A stretch of DNA of 64,000 bases from Pseudomonas gregormendelii (GTDB lineage: Bacteria; Pseudomonadota; Gammaproteobacteria; Pseudomonadales; Pseudomonadaceae): assembly GCF_017114825.1 (NCBI RefSeq), contig NZ_JADEVO010000026.1:21769-85768 (forward strand), read 5' to 3'. The notes beneath the pieces were generated by a model, which worked only from the letters and a program-made list of their open reading frames with translations, had not been told where the DNA came from and made no database searches. Shown here in pieces: positions 35,301 through 43,960 of this stretch. Position 1 is the first letter of the stretch. Each line of letters opens with the position of its first letter. The position numbers were made by a program, and so were the translations under genes.

Positions 35301-35340
35301 TGTTACCGGGTTGTTACGGCAGGGGTGTTACCGGGGTAAC
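35301..35340. repeat. TGTTAC direct-repeat array upstream of panB
   Basis: TGTTAC at 35301, 35312 and 35326, followed by an inverse GTAAC at 35336. Two of the copies share the longer form TGTTACCGGG. Confidence 0.65.
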
Positions 35341-35395
35341 TGATGCGATTCAGCAAGTTTTTATTGCTGCAGATCGTTGACGCGACATAAACCAT

Positions 35396-35485
35396 TGTGG
35401 GAGCGGGCTTGCCCGCGATAGCGACTTCAAATTCAACATCAATGTTGACTGACGGTCCGCCATCGCGGGCAAGCCGGCTCCCACA
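35396..35485. repeat. Inverted REP-type pair (gtgggagcgggc family)
   Basis: tgtgggagcgggcttgcccg at 35396 faces cgggcaagccggctcccaca ending at 35485, just downstream of the folK stop codon. Confidence 0.8.
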
Positions 35486-35495
35486 GGGATCTTTA

Positions 35496-35981
35496 TCAAT
35501 TCAGAGGGAGGCGTTCCAGGCCGACGAACGGGCAGGCGAGAAGCAAGTCCTTGAGGCTGCGACCATCGGCCAAACGCAAATCCGCCGGTGCCAATTCGGC
35601 CAGCGGATAGAGAACGAAGGCCCGCTCCTGCATCTGGTAGTGAGGCACTGTGAGGCGAGGCAGGTCGATCAGGCGATCGCCAAACAGCAGGATGTCGAGA
35701 TCCAGCGTGCGCGGGCCCCAGCGTTCCAGGCGCTCGCGGCCTTGTCCGTTCTCGATGGCTTGCAGGGCATCGAGCAGTTCCAGCGGCTCGAGGGTGCTGT
35801 CGAGGGCGGCAGCCGCATTGGTGTAACGCGGTTGCCCGGGTAACAGCGAATCGCTTTGATAGAAAGCGGAAACCCCGGCCAGCGTGCTGTGCGGCAACTG
35901 CGCCAGCGCCTCGACGGCGCTGCGCAGTTGTTCGGCGGGGTCGGCCAGGTTGCTGCCCATGCCGATGTAGATGCGTTCCAT
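35496..35981 (-). CDS. folK: 2-amino-4-hydroxy-6-hydroxymethyldihydropteridine pyrophosphokinase FolK
   Basis: Transfers pyrophosphate from ATP to the pterin in folate synthesis. It has 161 residues, with the family signature RWGPRTLDLDILLFGD carrying the Mg-binding aspartates, and YIGMGSNL at the N-terminus. The start is the ATG at 35979-35981; a TTG directly upstream is less likely. It lies 3 bp after pcnB. Confidence 0.97.
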   Translation of the reverse strand: MERIYIGMGSNLADPAEQLRSAVEALAQLPHSTLAGVSAFYQSDSLLPGQPRYTNAAAALDSTLEPLELLDALQAIENGQGRERLERWGPRTLDLDILLFGDRLIDLPRLTVPHYQMQERAFVLYPLAELAPADLRLADGRSLKDLLLACPFVGLERLPLN

Positions 35982-35984
35982 CAA

Positions 35985-37385
35985 TTACTCGCCGGTAGCG
36001 CTCGGGGCATCGGCCGCGCGTTTGCGCTTGGCGCCACCGCTGCGACGACGCTTGCGTGGGGCTCCGGTGCCTTCATCCTTGCCGCTGAGGTCGCGGATCA
36101 TGTCGCGACGCTCGCTGTCGTTGGCATCCTGGTAGTCCGTCCACCATTCACCCAGGCCATCGGTCTGCTCACCCGCGCTTTCGCGCAACAGCAGGAAGTC
36201 GTAACCGGCGCGGAACCGCGGGTTGTCGAGCAACAGGTCGGCACGTTTGCCGCTGCGGCGTGGCAGGCGTTCCTGCATGTCCCAGATCTCGCGGATCGGC
36301 ATGGTGAAACGCTTCGGAATAGCGATCCGCTGGCACTGCTCGGCGATCAGCTCGTGGGCAGCTTCCTGCATCGCCGGAATCGGTGGCATGCCGCGCTCTT
36401 GCAGGCGCAGTACGCGGGCGGGGAGGGCCGGCCACAGCAGCGCGGCGAACAGGAACGCCGGCGTCACCGGCTTGTTCTGCTTGATGCGCAGATCAGTATT
36501 GACCAACGCCTCGCTGATCAGCGTGTGGGTGTAGGTCGGGTTGTATTCCAGCGCCTCGGCACTGGCCGGGAACAACGGATCGAACAGCTGCAGGTCCACC
36601 AGCATTTCAAAGGTGTCTGCGGCATGCCCGGAGAGGAACAGCTTGAGGACTTCCTCGAACAAGCGTGCCGACGGGATTTCCCGCAGCATCGGCGCCAGCT
36701 CGCGAATCGGCGCGGCGCTGTGCTTTTCGATGCCGAAATTGAGTTTGGCGGCGAAACGCACGGCTCTGAGCATCCGCACCGGATCTTCCTGGTAGCGTTG
36801 CTTGGGGTCGCCAATCAAGCGAATCAGGTGATTGCGAATGTCGTGGACGCCGTTGGCGTAATCGAGGATGCGCTCACTGACCGGGTCGTAATACAGGGCA
36901 TTGATGGTGAAGTCGCGACGTTGCGCGTCTTCTTCCAGGGTGCCGTAGACGTTGTCGCGCAGGATTCGCCCGGACTCGTTGCGGGAAGATTGATTGCTGT
37001 CTTCTTCCTCGTCGTTTTGCGGGTGATTGGCACGGAAGGTCGCGACTTCAATGATTTCGCGGCCAAAGTGGATATGCACCAGCTTGAAACGGCGGCCAAT
37101 GATCCGCGCATTGCGGAATTCGGCGCGGACCTGTTCTGGCGTGGCGCTGGTGGCGACGTCGAAATCCTTGGGCGTGATGCCGAGCATCATGTCCCGCACA
37201 CAACCCCCTACCAGGTAGGCCTGGTAGCCGGCGTTTTGCAGGCGCTCGACGATATTCACCGCGTAACGGCTGAATTGACCCTTTTGCAGCGAGTGTTGGC
37301 CGCTGTTGAGCACTTCAGGCGTACTGCGAATGTGTTGCGTATGACGCTTGGGAGAACGGAATGACTGGAACAGCTTCTTCAGCAT
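35985..37385 (-). CDS. pcnB: Poly(A) polymerase I PcnB
   Basis: Adds 3' poly(A) tails that promote RNA decay. It has 466 residues from the ATG at 37385. The class II nucleotidyl-transferase head has LVGGCVRDMMLG and the metal-binding DFDVATSATPEQ, then the tRNA-nucleotidyltransferase-like RNA-binding part, and a very basic C-terminal tail (RKRRRSGGAKRKRAAD). A frame extending to 37619 exists but runs across a REP pair and would more than spoil the N-terminus. Confidence 0.96.
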   Translation of the reverse strand: MLKKLFQSFRSPKRHTQHIRSTPEVLNSGQHSLQKGQFSRYAVNIVERLQNAGYQAYLVGGCVRDMMLGITPKDFDVATSATPEQVRAEFRNARIIGRRFKLVHIHFGREIIEVATFRANHPQNDEEEDSNQSSRNESGRILRDNVYGTLEEDAQRRDFTINALYYDPVSERILDYANGVHDIRNHLIRLIGDPKQRYQEDPVRMLRAVRFAAKLNFGIEKHSAAPIRELAPMLREIPSARLFEEVLKLFLSGHAADTFEMLVDLQLFDPLFPASAEALEYNPTYTHTLISEALVNTDLRIKQNKPVTPAFLFAALLWPALPARVLRLQERGMPPIPAMQEAAHELIAEQCQRIAIPKRFTMPIREIWDMQERLPRRSGKRADLLLDNPRFRAGYDFLLLRESAGEQTDGLGEWWTDYQDANDSERRDMIRDLSGKDEGTGAPRKRRRSGGAKRKRAADAPSATGE

Positions 37386-37491
37386 GGGATGCACTGTTTG
37401 AAGGAATGTTCGGCCATAACGAAGAATGACCGCATGATGGCCCGGGATTCTAGCATTTAGTCGAGGGATGGTGTAGGACGCAGGCGATATG

Positions 37492-37598
37492 ACCTGTAGG
37501 AGCGAGCTTGCTCGCGAAAAATGTGATCGGTAACGCGGTTGGCCTAGGGCCCCATCGGTGCCTGAAGGTTCATCGCGAGCAAGCTCGCTCGTACAGGT
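37492..37598. repeat. Inverted REP-type pair (gtaggagcgagc family)
   Basis: acctgtaggagcgagcttgc at 37492 faces gcaagctcgctcgtacaggt ending at 37598, between pcnB and crcZ. Confidence 0.8.
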
Positions 37599-37621
37599 AA
37601 GGCAAATCGCAGAAACCACAA

Positions 37622-37639
37622 GGGGAGCCGAAGCTCCCC
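37622..37639 (-). terminator. Terminator hairpin of crcZ
   Basis: GGGGAGC - TTCG - GCTCCCC on the minus strand, followed by a short T-rich tail (TTGTGGTTT). Confidence 0.75.
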
Positions 37640-37983
37640 AAGAAGTAGTTGCATGCTCTATTTTTATTATTGGTTTCGGGCTTTTTGTTTTTGTTAAGTG
37701 CCCTCGTCATGAAGCTTTTCCTTCATGACCCTCCCAATCGGGAGCCAAGAGCAAACGGATTGCTTTGGTCGCTGTGCTGCAGTGATCTATCGATCCAACC
37801 AGTTCAGGCTCTGTCTTAGGACAGTTTTTGTTGTTCTCGGCCTGGTCGTGGGGCAAGCCCCAAATACAACGCCTCTCCAAAAGAATCAGTTAGCTGCGCC
37901 TCTCGCCGTCTTGTTTTTATTGTGCGTGAGTCGATTCGTCTTATTTTTATTGTCTTGTGCATTGCTTGTTATTGTTCTTGTAC
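37622..37983 (-). ncRNA. crcZ: CrcZ small RNA, Hfq/Crc antagonist
   Basis: An sRNA of about 360 nt, located between cbrB and pcnB as in other Pseudomonas. At least six A-rich CA motifs of the AAYAAYAA type are seen on the minus strand (37965-37980, 37940-37957, 37910-37923, 37823-37837, 37681-37697, 37659-37677), spread over the whole RNA, which is the hallmark of Hfq/Crc titration. It ends with GGGGAGC-TTCG-GCTCCCC (37622-37639), a UUCG-capped stem. A sigma-54 promoter and a CbrB-type UAS lie upstream. The 5' end is estimated from the promoter. Confidence 0.9.
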
Positions 37984-37992
37984 CAGACATAT

Positions 37993-38008
37993 AGCAGGGT
38001 GCGTGCCA
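37993..38008 (-). promoter_or_regulatory. Sigma-54 promoter of crcZ
   Basis: Minus strand TGGCACG-CACC-CTGCT: a full -24 element, with GG and GC exactly ten bases apart. Sigma-54 and CbrB dependence of crcZ is known in P. aeruginosa and P. putida. Confidence 0.9.
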
Positions 38009-38070
38009 ACTTTTGTGAAACCCAGCAAAACAAGGGGTTAGGCTGGCTATCGGGCTTTTCGAGGGCCAAA

Positions 38071-38105
38071 AAAAGCCGGGGCTTCGTTACCGTAAGCCCC
38101 GGCTT
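38071..38105 (-). terminator. Terminator of the cbrAB transcript
   Basis: AAGCCGGGGCTT (38073-38084) and AAGCCCCGGCTT (38094-38105) form a perfect 12-bp stem; read on the minus strand it is followed by a T-run (38067-38074 is A-rich on the plus strand). Confidence 0.88.
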
Positions 38106-38106
38106 C

Positions 38107-38157
38107 TGTTACGTGAAAAACCTCAGGTAACAGTTTTTTCACACATTCACCTGTTAC
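38107..38157 (-). promoter_or_regulatory. CbrB upstream activating sites for crcZ
   Basis: TGTTAC-N14-GTAACA at 38107-38132, the palindromic form described for CbrB, plus a third half-site TGTTAC at 38152-38157. They lie 100-150 bp upstream of the crcZ -24 element, the correct range for a sigma-54 activator, and between the cbrB stop codon and its terminator. Confidence 0.8.
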
Positions 38158-38179
38158 CCGCACACTCGACAGCTGTCAT

Positions 38180-39619
38180 TCAGCTCTCGCTGGCTACCCC
38201 GGTCTTGCGCCGCGGAATGCCCAGGCGTTGCCGGCGTTCCCACAGGCATTTACGGCTAACGCCGAGTTTGCGAGCCAGTTCGGTCTCGGTCATGTGGTCC
38301 TGGTGCTCGAGCACGAAGTGCTGGAAGTAGTCTTCCAGTGACAGGTCCTCGGTCGGCTCATGGCTGGTGTTACCCGGTCCATTACCCTGCTGCGGCGACA
38401 GGCCGATGAACTCATCGTCGTCAAGGTCGTTCAACTCGATGTCGATTCCCAGCAGTTCGGCGGAAATTTCCGGGCTCTCGCACAGAATCACTGCGCGCTC
38501 CACCGCGTTTTCCAGTTCACGAACGTTACCTGGCCAGGAGTAGTGTCGAATGGCCTGTTCGGCATCCGGGGCGAACTTGAGATCAGTGCGATTGACCCGC
38601 GCGCTCTGGCGAGCCAGGAAGGCGGTGGCGATCTCGTTGACGTCGGCACCCCGTTCGCGCAGCGCCGGCAATTTCAAGGCGATAACGTGCAGGCGGTAGT
38701 ACAGGTCTTCACGGAACTGGCCAATTTTAGCCAGGCTCTTGAGGTCCCGGTGGGTCGCGGCGATCAGGCGTACATCGACCTTCTGCGACTGAACGGAACC
38801 GACCCGGCGGATTTCGCCTTCCTGCAACACTCGTAACAGGCGCGCCTGGGCTTCCAGTGGCAGTTCGCCGATTTCATCGAGGAACAGGGTGCCGCCATCG
38901 GCTGCTTCGACCAAGCCGGCACGACCGGCACTGGCGCCGGTGAATGCGCCTTTCTCGTGACCAAACAGCTCGGACTCGATCAAGCTTTCCGGAATCGCAG
39001 CGCAGTTCACCGAAATCATCGGTGCCTTGGCACGTCGGGACAGGTTGTGCAGGGCCCGAGCCACCAGTTCTTTACCGGTACCGGACTCACCCTGGATCAG
39101 GACATTGGAGTCGGTTGGCGCCACTTTGCGGATCTTGCTGTAGAGATCCTGCATGGGCGGGCACGAACCGATGATGCCGATCTCGCCATTGCTGTTGTCG
39201 GCTCCGTTTTTCGCCGCGCCAGGCGTGGCCTTGCCGGTCAGCGGCTCAGCGCCACTGCTCTGCAGCGATTGGCGGTCGCGCAGGATACGCGCGACAGCCT
39301 GGAGCATTTCGTCGTGATCGAAAGGCTTGGCGATGTAGTCCACCGCGCCCATCTTCATCGAGTCGACTGCCGAGCGCAGGCTTGCGTAACTCGTCATGAT
39401 CAGCACGGGAGTGCCCTGGCCGAGCTTGATCAGCTCGGTGCCCGGTGCGCCCGGTAAACGCAGATCACTGACGATCAGGTCGAACGTGGGGATAGTGAAT
39501 CGTTCTTGTGCTTCCTGCACAGAACCGGCTTCGCTGACCTGGTACTGGTTACGTTCCAGCAGGCGGCGCAAGGCGGAGCGGATAATTGTTTCGTCTTCGA
39601 CGATCAAAATGTGCGGCAT
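38180..39619 (-). CDS. cbrB: Two-component response regulator CbrB
   Basis: NtrC-family sigma-54 activator that controls carbon/nitrogen balance, mainly by transcribing crcZ. It has 479 residues: receiver (phospho-acceptor Asp52 in IVSDLRLPG), AAA+ domain with GESGTGKEL, intact GAFTGA loop, and GTLFLDEIGELP, then a Fis-type helix-turn-helix (TELARKLGVSRKCLWERRQRLG). It follows cbrA after 22 bp; its own transcript terminator is at 38071-38105. Confidence 0.97.
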   Translation of the reverse strand: MPHILIVEDETIIRSALRRLLERNQYQVSEAGSVQEAQERFTIPTFDLIVSDLRLPGAPGTELIKLGQGTPVLIMTSYASLRSAVDSMKMGAVDYIAKPFDHDEMLQAVARILRDRQSLQSSGAEPLTGKATPGAAKNGADNSNGEIGIIGSCPPMQDLYSKIRKVAPTDSNVLIQGESGTGKELVARALHNLSRRAKAPMISVNCAAIPESLIESELFGHEKGAFTGASAGRAGLVEAADGGTLFLDEIGELPLEAQARLLRVLQEGEIRRVGSVQSQKVDVRLIAATHRDLKSLAKIGQFREDLYYRLHVIALKLPALRERGADVNEIATAFLARQSARVNRTDLKFAPDAEQAIRHYSWPGNVRELENAVERAVILCESPEISAELLGIDIELNDLDDDEFIGLSPQQGNGPGNTSHEPTEDLSLEDYFQHFVLEHQDHMTETELARKLGVSRKCLWERRQRLGIPRRKTGVASES

Positions 39620-39641
39620 TGATTCGATACTCTCGACGGTC

Positions 39642-42596
39642 TCAGTTCACAGCGGACGTCGCTTCGACATGACGCGGCAAGGTCACCCGGATACGGGTGC
39701 CGCGCTGGCTTTGAACATCAGCCGGGCTGTCGATGGTGATTTGTCCATAATGCTCTTCAACGATGGAATAGACCAGTGCAAGGCCCAGACCGGTGCCTTC
39801 GCCAGGGTCCTTGGTGGTGAAGAAGGGTTCGAACAATCGGTCCATGATGTTCTTCGGAATGCCGCTGCCTTCGTCCTCTACGATCAGGTCGACCGTGTGT
39901 TCGCCGGCTTCGCTCTTGACCCGCACGGCACTGCCGGCAGGCGAGGCGTCGCGGGCGTTGGAGAGCAGGTTGATCAACACTTGAGCAAGGCGCTGGGGAT
40001 CACCTTCGACCCAGTGATCAGGGTCGCACAGGTTGTAGAACTGCACCTCGAAATTGCGCCGGTTCAGGGCCAGCAGGCCGATTGCATCCTGGGCCACTTC
40101 GGCCAGACAGACGGGCTCGTCGCTATGCTGATGGCTGCCAGCGTGGGCGAAGCTCATCAGCGACTGGACGATGCGCGATACACGCTTGGTCTGTTCGAGA
40201 ATCTGCCCGCTGATTTCCCTCAGCTCGCCATCGTCCTCGCGCTCCTCGCGCAGGTTCTGCGCCAGGCAGGCGATGCCGGTGATCGGATTGCCGATTTCAT
40301 GGGCGACGCCGGCTGCCAGGCGACCAATGCTGGCCAGGCGCTCGGAATGCACCAGTTTGTCTTCGAGCATCTGGGTTTCGGTCAAGTCTTCCACCAGCAA
40401 CACCAGGCCGCTGTTGCCCGGTGCCAGCGGCTCGTCGATGGCCGCCTTGTGCAGGTTCAGCCAGCGGGTCTGGCCATCCAGGGCCAGGTGCTGCTTGTGC
40501 AGGTGCTCGTCCGGAAGGTTGATGAAGCCTTGCAGCAGTTCTTTCCAGGGATCGGCGATGGTGCTCAGGCGCGATCCGACGACGCGCTGCGCGGCAATCC
40601 CGGTCAACTCCTCCATCGCTTTGTTCCACATGAGGATTTCCTGGTCCTTGGCCAGGGAGCAGACGCCCATGGGCAATTCCTGCAGGGTCTGGCGGTGGTA
40701 GCGGCGCAGGGCATCGAGTTCCGCGGCAAGGCCGGTGAGGCGCGAGTGGTAGTCCTCGAGGCGGCTTTCGATGAAATGGATATCTTCGGTAACGTAGTTT
40801 TCGCCGCCCGCCTTATAGGGCAGGAACGTCTCGACCATGTCCTGGGCAACGCTTGGTCCCATCAGGCCGGAAAGATTCGCCTCGATGCGGTCACGCAGTC
40901 GACGCAGCGCATAGGGGCGGCGCTCGTCGAATGGCAGGTAGAGGTCGCGCAGGGCCTGCTCGACTTCCTTTTGCGCAGCCTTGGCACCCAGCGGCTTGGC
41001 CAGTTGCGTGGCGAATTCCTGGGGCGAGGCGGCGTGCAGTTCGCGCCGCTGCGGCCGGCGCACGTTATCCACGGCACAGGCTTCGGCGGCGCTGGCTTCT
41101 TCCGGGCTGGCATTGGTGAACAATGAAATCAGGGTGAACATCAGCACGTTGGCCGCCAGCGACGCGATGGCCGCCATGTGCCAGCTGGTGTCATCCAGCA
41201 CATAGATCATGTTCAGCAGCGGAATGTAGAAGCCCTGGAGATTGCCGACCAGCGGTAACAGCATGGTCACCAGCCACACCATGATGCCCGCGAGCAGGCC
41301 GGCGATGAAGCCGCGGCGGTTGGCGGTTGGCCAATACAGGACCGACAGCACCCCCGGCAGGAATTGCAGGGTGGCGACAAAAGCGACGATGCCGAGATTG
41401 GCCAGGTCCTGTTCCGCGCCCAATAACAGGTAGAAGCCGTAGCCGGCCATGATGATCGCGACAATCAGCGCCCGACGCGTCCATTTCAGCCAGCGGTAGA
41501 TATTGCCCTCGGCCGGCGGCTGGTAGAGCGGCAGCACCAGGTGGTTCAGGGCCATTCCGGACAAGGCCAGGGTCGTGACGATGATCAGGCCGCTGGCCGC
41601 AGACAGGCCGCCGATATAGGCCAATAGCGCCAGTGCCTTGCTGTTGGCAGCAATGCCGATGCCCAGCGTGAAGTATTCAGGGTTAGTGGTGGCGCCGAGT
41701 TTCAGTCCGGCCCAGAGAATCAGCGGAACCGCCAGGCTCATCAGCAGCAGGAACAGCGGCAGGCCCCAGCTGGCACTGACCAGCGAGCGCGGGTTGAGAT
41801 TTTCGGTAAAGGTCATGTGATACATGTGGGGCATCACGATCGCCGAGGCAAAGAACACCAGCAGCAGCGTGCGCCACGGACCTTCCTGCAGCGGCGTGTG
41901 CAGGGCGGCGAGGGCGGTCTGGTTTTGCAGCAACCACAGTTCGAGTTGCTGCGGGCCGTCGAACACGCCATACAGCGCATACAGGCCAACGCCGCCAATC
42001 GCGATCAGCTTGATCACCGACTCGAAGGCGATGGCGAACACCAGCCCTTCATGTTTTTCCCGGGTGGCGATGTGGCGCGAGCCGAAGAAGATCGTGAACA
42101 GAGTAATCAGCGCGCAGAAGCTCAAGGCTACGCGATGCTGCACCGGCTCGCGGGTGAGGATGCCAATGGAGTCGGCCACCGCCTGGATCTGCAATGCCAG
42201 CAACGGCAGTACGCCGATCAGCATGAAGATGGTGGTGAGCGCGCCGGCCCAGGTGCTGCGAAAGCGAAACGCGAACAGGTCAGCCAGCGACGACAGTTGA
42301 TAGGTACGAGTGATTTTCAGGATCGGATAGAGCAGCACCGGCGCCAGCAGGAACGCCCCGGACACCCCGAGGTAGCTGGAAAGAAACCCGTAGCCGTACT
42401 GATAGGCCAGGCCTACCGTGCCGTAAAACGCCCAGGCGCTGGCATAGACCCCCAGCGACAGGGTGTAGGTCAACGGGTGGCGAATGATCGCCCGGGGGAT
42501 CATGCCCCGTTCGCTGATCCAGGCTACGCCGAACAGCACCGCAAGGTAGGCGGCGCTGATCAGGATCATCTGGGTCAGGCTAAAGCTCATCGGCAT
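39642..42596 (-). CDS. cbrA: Sensor kinase/transporter CbrA
   Basis: A protein of 984 residues fusing an N-terminal sodium/solute-symporter-type domain of about 13 helices (residues 1-500, shown in P. putida to move histidine) to a STAC-like linker, a PAS domain (about 615-720), a HisKA box with VAHEIGNPITGIACLAQNL, and an HATPase with DEGSGIPKNI and GTGLGLAL. It phosphorylates CbrB. A second ATG two codons in (42590) lies inside the end of cbrX and may be the real start. Confidence 0.97.
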   Translation of the reverse strand: MPMSFSLTQMILISAAYLAVLFGVAWISERGMIPRAIIRHPLTYTLSLGVYASAWAFYGTVGLAYQYGYGFLSSYLGVSGAFLLAPVLLYPILKITRTYQLSSLADLFAFRFRSTWAGALTTIFMLIGVLPLLALQIQAVADSIGILTREPVQHRVALSFCALITLFTIFFGSRHIATREKHEGLVFAIAFESVIKLIAIGGVGLYALYGVFDGPQQLELWLLQNQTALAALHTPLQEGPWRTLLLVFFASAIVMPHMYHMTFTENLNPRSLVSASWGLPLFLLLMSLAVPLILWAGLKLGATTNPEYFTLGIGIAANSKALALLAYIGGLSAASGLIIVTTLALSGMALNHLVLPLYQPPAEGNIYRWLKWTRRALIVAIIMAGYGFYLLLGAEQDLANLGIVAFVATLQFLPGVLSVLYWPTANRRGFIAGLLAGIMVWLVTMLLPLVGNLQGFYIPLLNMIYVLDDTSWHMAAIASLAANVLMFTLISLFTNASPEEASAAEACAVDNVRRPQRRELHAASPQEFATQLAKPLGAKAAQKEVEQALRDLYLPFDERRPYALRRLRDRIEANLSGLMGPSVAQDMVETFLPYKAGGENYVTEDIHFIESRLEDYHSRLTGLAAELDALRRYHRQTLQELPMGVCSLAKDQEILMWNKAMEELTGIAAQRVVGSRLSTIADPWKELLQGFINLPDEHLHKQHLALDGQTRWLNLHKAAIDEPLAPGNSGLVLLVEDLTETQMLEDKLVHSERLASIGRLAAGVAHEIGNPITGIACLAQNLREEREDDGELREISGQILEQTKRVSRIVQSLMSFAHAGSHQHSDEPVCLAEVAQDAIGLLALNRRNFEVQFYNLCDPDHWVEGDPQRLAQVLINLLSNARDASPAGSAVRVKSEAGEHTVDLIVEDEGSGIPKNIMDRLFEPFFTTKDPGEGTGLGLALVYSIVEEHYGQITIDSPADVQSQRGTRIRVTLPRHVEATSAVN

Positions 42597-42756
42597 CTTT
42601 TTGGCTCTGCAGGATGAAGGTCACGACGATCAGAATCAGCCAGAGCAGATAAGGGCGATACCAGGCGCCAGTGGCGTCGATCCACCAGTCCATGATGGCC
42701 GGGGAGAACAGGTAGATCCCCACTACAAGAAGCAGGACCAAGCGATAGATGTACAT
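42580..42756 (-). CDS. cbrX: Small membrane protein CbrX
   Basis: A 58-residue protein: two hydrophobic segments (YRLVLLLVVGIYLFSPAIM and PYLLWLILIVVTFIL) around a Trp-rich turn DWWIDATGAWYR, with a polar C-terminus QSQKDADEL. It has a GAGAGG ribosome site and overlaps the cbrA start by 11-17 bp. This matches the small gene cbrX described upstream of cbrA in P. putida, where it is co-translated with cbrA; its molecular role is unclear. Confidence 0.8.
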   Translation of the reverse strand: MYIYRLVLLLVVGIYLFSPAIMDWWIDATGAWYRPYLLWLILIVVTFILQSQKDADEL

Positions 42757-42833
42757 CCCGGCCTCTCTTTTTTATGCGCGTGCCCGAAAACGTGCGGCGA
42801 TGGTAACGGATGGCGGCGCGACTGCAAGCGTCA

Positions 42834-43730
42834 TCACTGCAGTTGTGCCTCGGGCAGGTGCAGTGTGCGCGGGATCTTCAGCGCATCCCAGTGGGCGATG
42901 CTCCAATCCAGCACCTCTCGCGGGGTGGCGTACGCGAGTTCGCTACCGGGCGTTTGCCCAAGTGCGCGCAGCGCCCGCAGGAGCAAGGGGGTTGCCTGAT
43001 CTTCTGTCAGTGGCGGGGAGCGATAGGATTTGCCGAGCTTGTGGCCATCGGGCTGGGTGATCAGCGGAATATGCAGGTAGCGCGGTTGCGACAGGCCGAG
43101 CAATTCCTGCAGGTAGAGCTGGCGCGGCGTGGAGTCGAGGAGGTCGGCTCCGCGCACAATATCGGTGATGCCCTGCCAGGCGTCATCGAGGACCACAGCC
43201 AGTTGGTAGGCATACAGGCCGTCGCGGCGGCGGATCACAAAATCGCCGACCTCACGGCCCAGGTGCTGCCGATATTCGCCTTGTACGCGGTCGATGAAGT
43301 GGTATTCCAGTTCGGGGGCGCGCAAGCGAATCGCTGCATCCTCGGTTCCATGGCCGGCATTGCGGCACAGCCCCGGGTATATCCCGTGATAGGGCTCGAG
43401 TTGTTTGCGCGAACAGGTGCAGGCGTAGGCCAGGCCGTGGTTGAACAGGCGACTGATAATCTCGGCATAGGCATCGTGGCGGTCGCTCTGGCGCACCACC
43501 GCGCCATCCCATTCAAAGCCGTAGCTCTCCAGTGCCTTGAGAATTGCCGCCTGGGCGCCGGGCTCTTCCCGGGGCGGGTCCAGGTCTTCCATGCGCATCA
43601 GCCAGCGCCCGCCCACCGAGCGCGCGTCGAGGTAGGACGCCAGCGCGGCGACCAGCGAACCGAAGTGCAGGTGACCACTGGGCGTGGGGGCGAAGCGTCC
43701 GGTGTAGGTGGGGGAGGCGATGGCAGTCAT
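42834..43730 (-). CDS. gluQ: Glutamyl-Q tRNA(Asp) synthetase GluQRS
   Basis: A truncated glutamyl-tRNA-synthetase paralogue that puts Glu on the queuosine base of tRNA-Asp. It has 298 residues and lacks an anticodon-binding domain. The HIGH-type motif is PSGHLHFGSLVAAL, the zinc site is CTCSRKQ...YPGLCR, and the KMSKS-like motif is GHKLGKSY. As in other Pseudomonas it lies directly downstream of dksA. Confidence 0.96.
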   Translation of the reverse strand: MTAIASPTYTGRFAPTPSGHLHFGSLVAALASYLDARSVGGRWLMRMEDLDPPREEPGAQAAILKALESYGFEWDGAVVRQSDRHDAYAEIISRLFNHGLAYACTCSRKQLEPYHGIYPGLCRNAGHGTEDAAIRLRAPELEYHFIDRVQGEYRQHLGREVGDFVIRRRDGLYAYQLAVVLDDAWQGITDIVRGADLLDSTPRQLYLQELLGLSQPRYLHIPLITQPDGHKLGKSYRSPPLTEDQATPLLLRALRALGQTPGSELAYATPREVLDWSIAHWDALKIPRTLHLPEAQLQ

Positions 43731-43767
43731 GGGGTAACGTTACTTTTTCCTGGCTGGCGCCAAACAA

Positions 43768-43870
43768 CCTGTAGGAGCGAGCTCGCTCGCGACGGTCGTC
43801 AACGATAACGCTGCAAGCCTGATACCCCGCGGCGTCCTCAGGTTCATCGCGAGCAAGCTCGCTCCTACAG
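43768..43870. repeat. Inverted REP-type pair (gtaggagcgagc family)
   Basis: ctgtaggagcgagctcgctc at 43769 faces gcgagcaagctcgctcctac ending at 43870, between gluQ and dksA. Confidence 0.8.
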
Positions 43871-43915
43871 TGATGGCGATTTTATAGGCGCATCAGGTAA
43901 CACAAATATCAGAAA

Positions 43916-43943
43916 CAAAAACGGAGCGTTCGCACGCTCCGTT
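43916..43943 (-). terminator. Rho-independent terminator of dksA
   Basis: ACGGAGCGT (43921-43929) pairs with ACGCTCCGT (43934-43942). Read on the minus strand the stem is followed by a T-run (A-run 43915-43920 on plus). Confidence 0.85.
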
Positions 43944-43960
43944 CTTTATCCAGGTCGCAA

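Larger units (their letters stand above)
35120..35495. other. Non-coding interval folK-panB
   Basis: No gene is seen. It holds a TGTTAC repeat array (35301-35340) and an inverted REP pair (35396-35485). The panBC promoter should lie here; TTGACT at 35287-35292 (minus strand) is a possible -35, but the matching -10 is weak. Confidence 0.55.

Noticed and set aside
35301..35340. Short CRISPR-like repeat
   Set aside because: Repeats are only 6-10 bp with 5-8 bp between them; there are no spacers and no cas genes in the window.
37725..37994. 89-residue plus-strand frame rich in Leu and Phe
   Set aside because: It is antisense to crcZ; its hydrophobic look comes from the complement of the A-rich motifs. 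It has no credible ribosome site.
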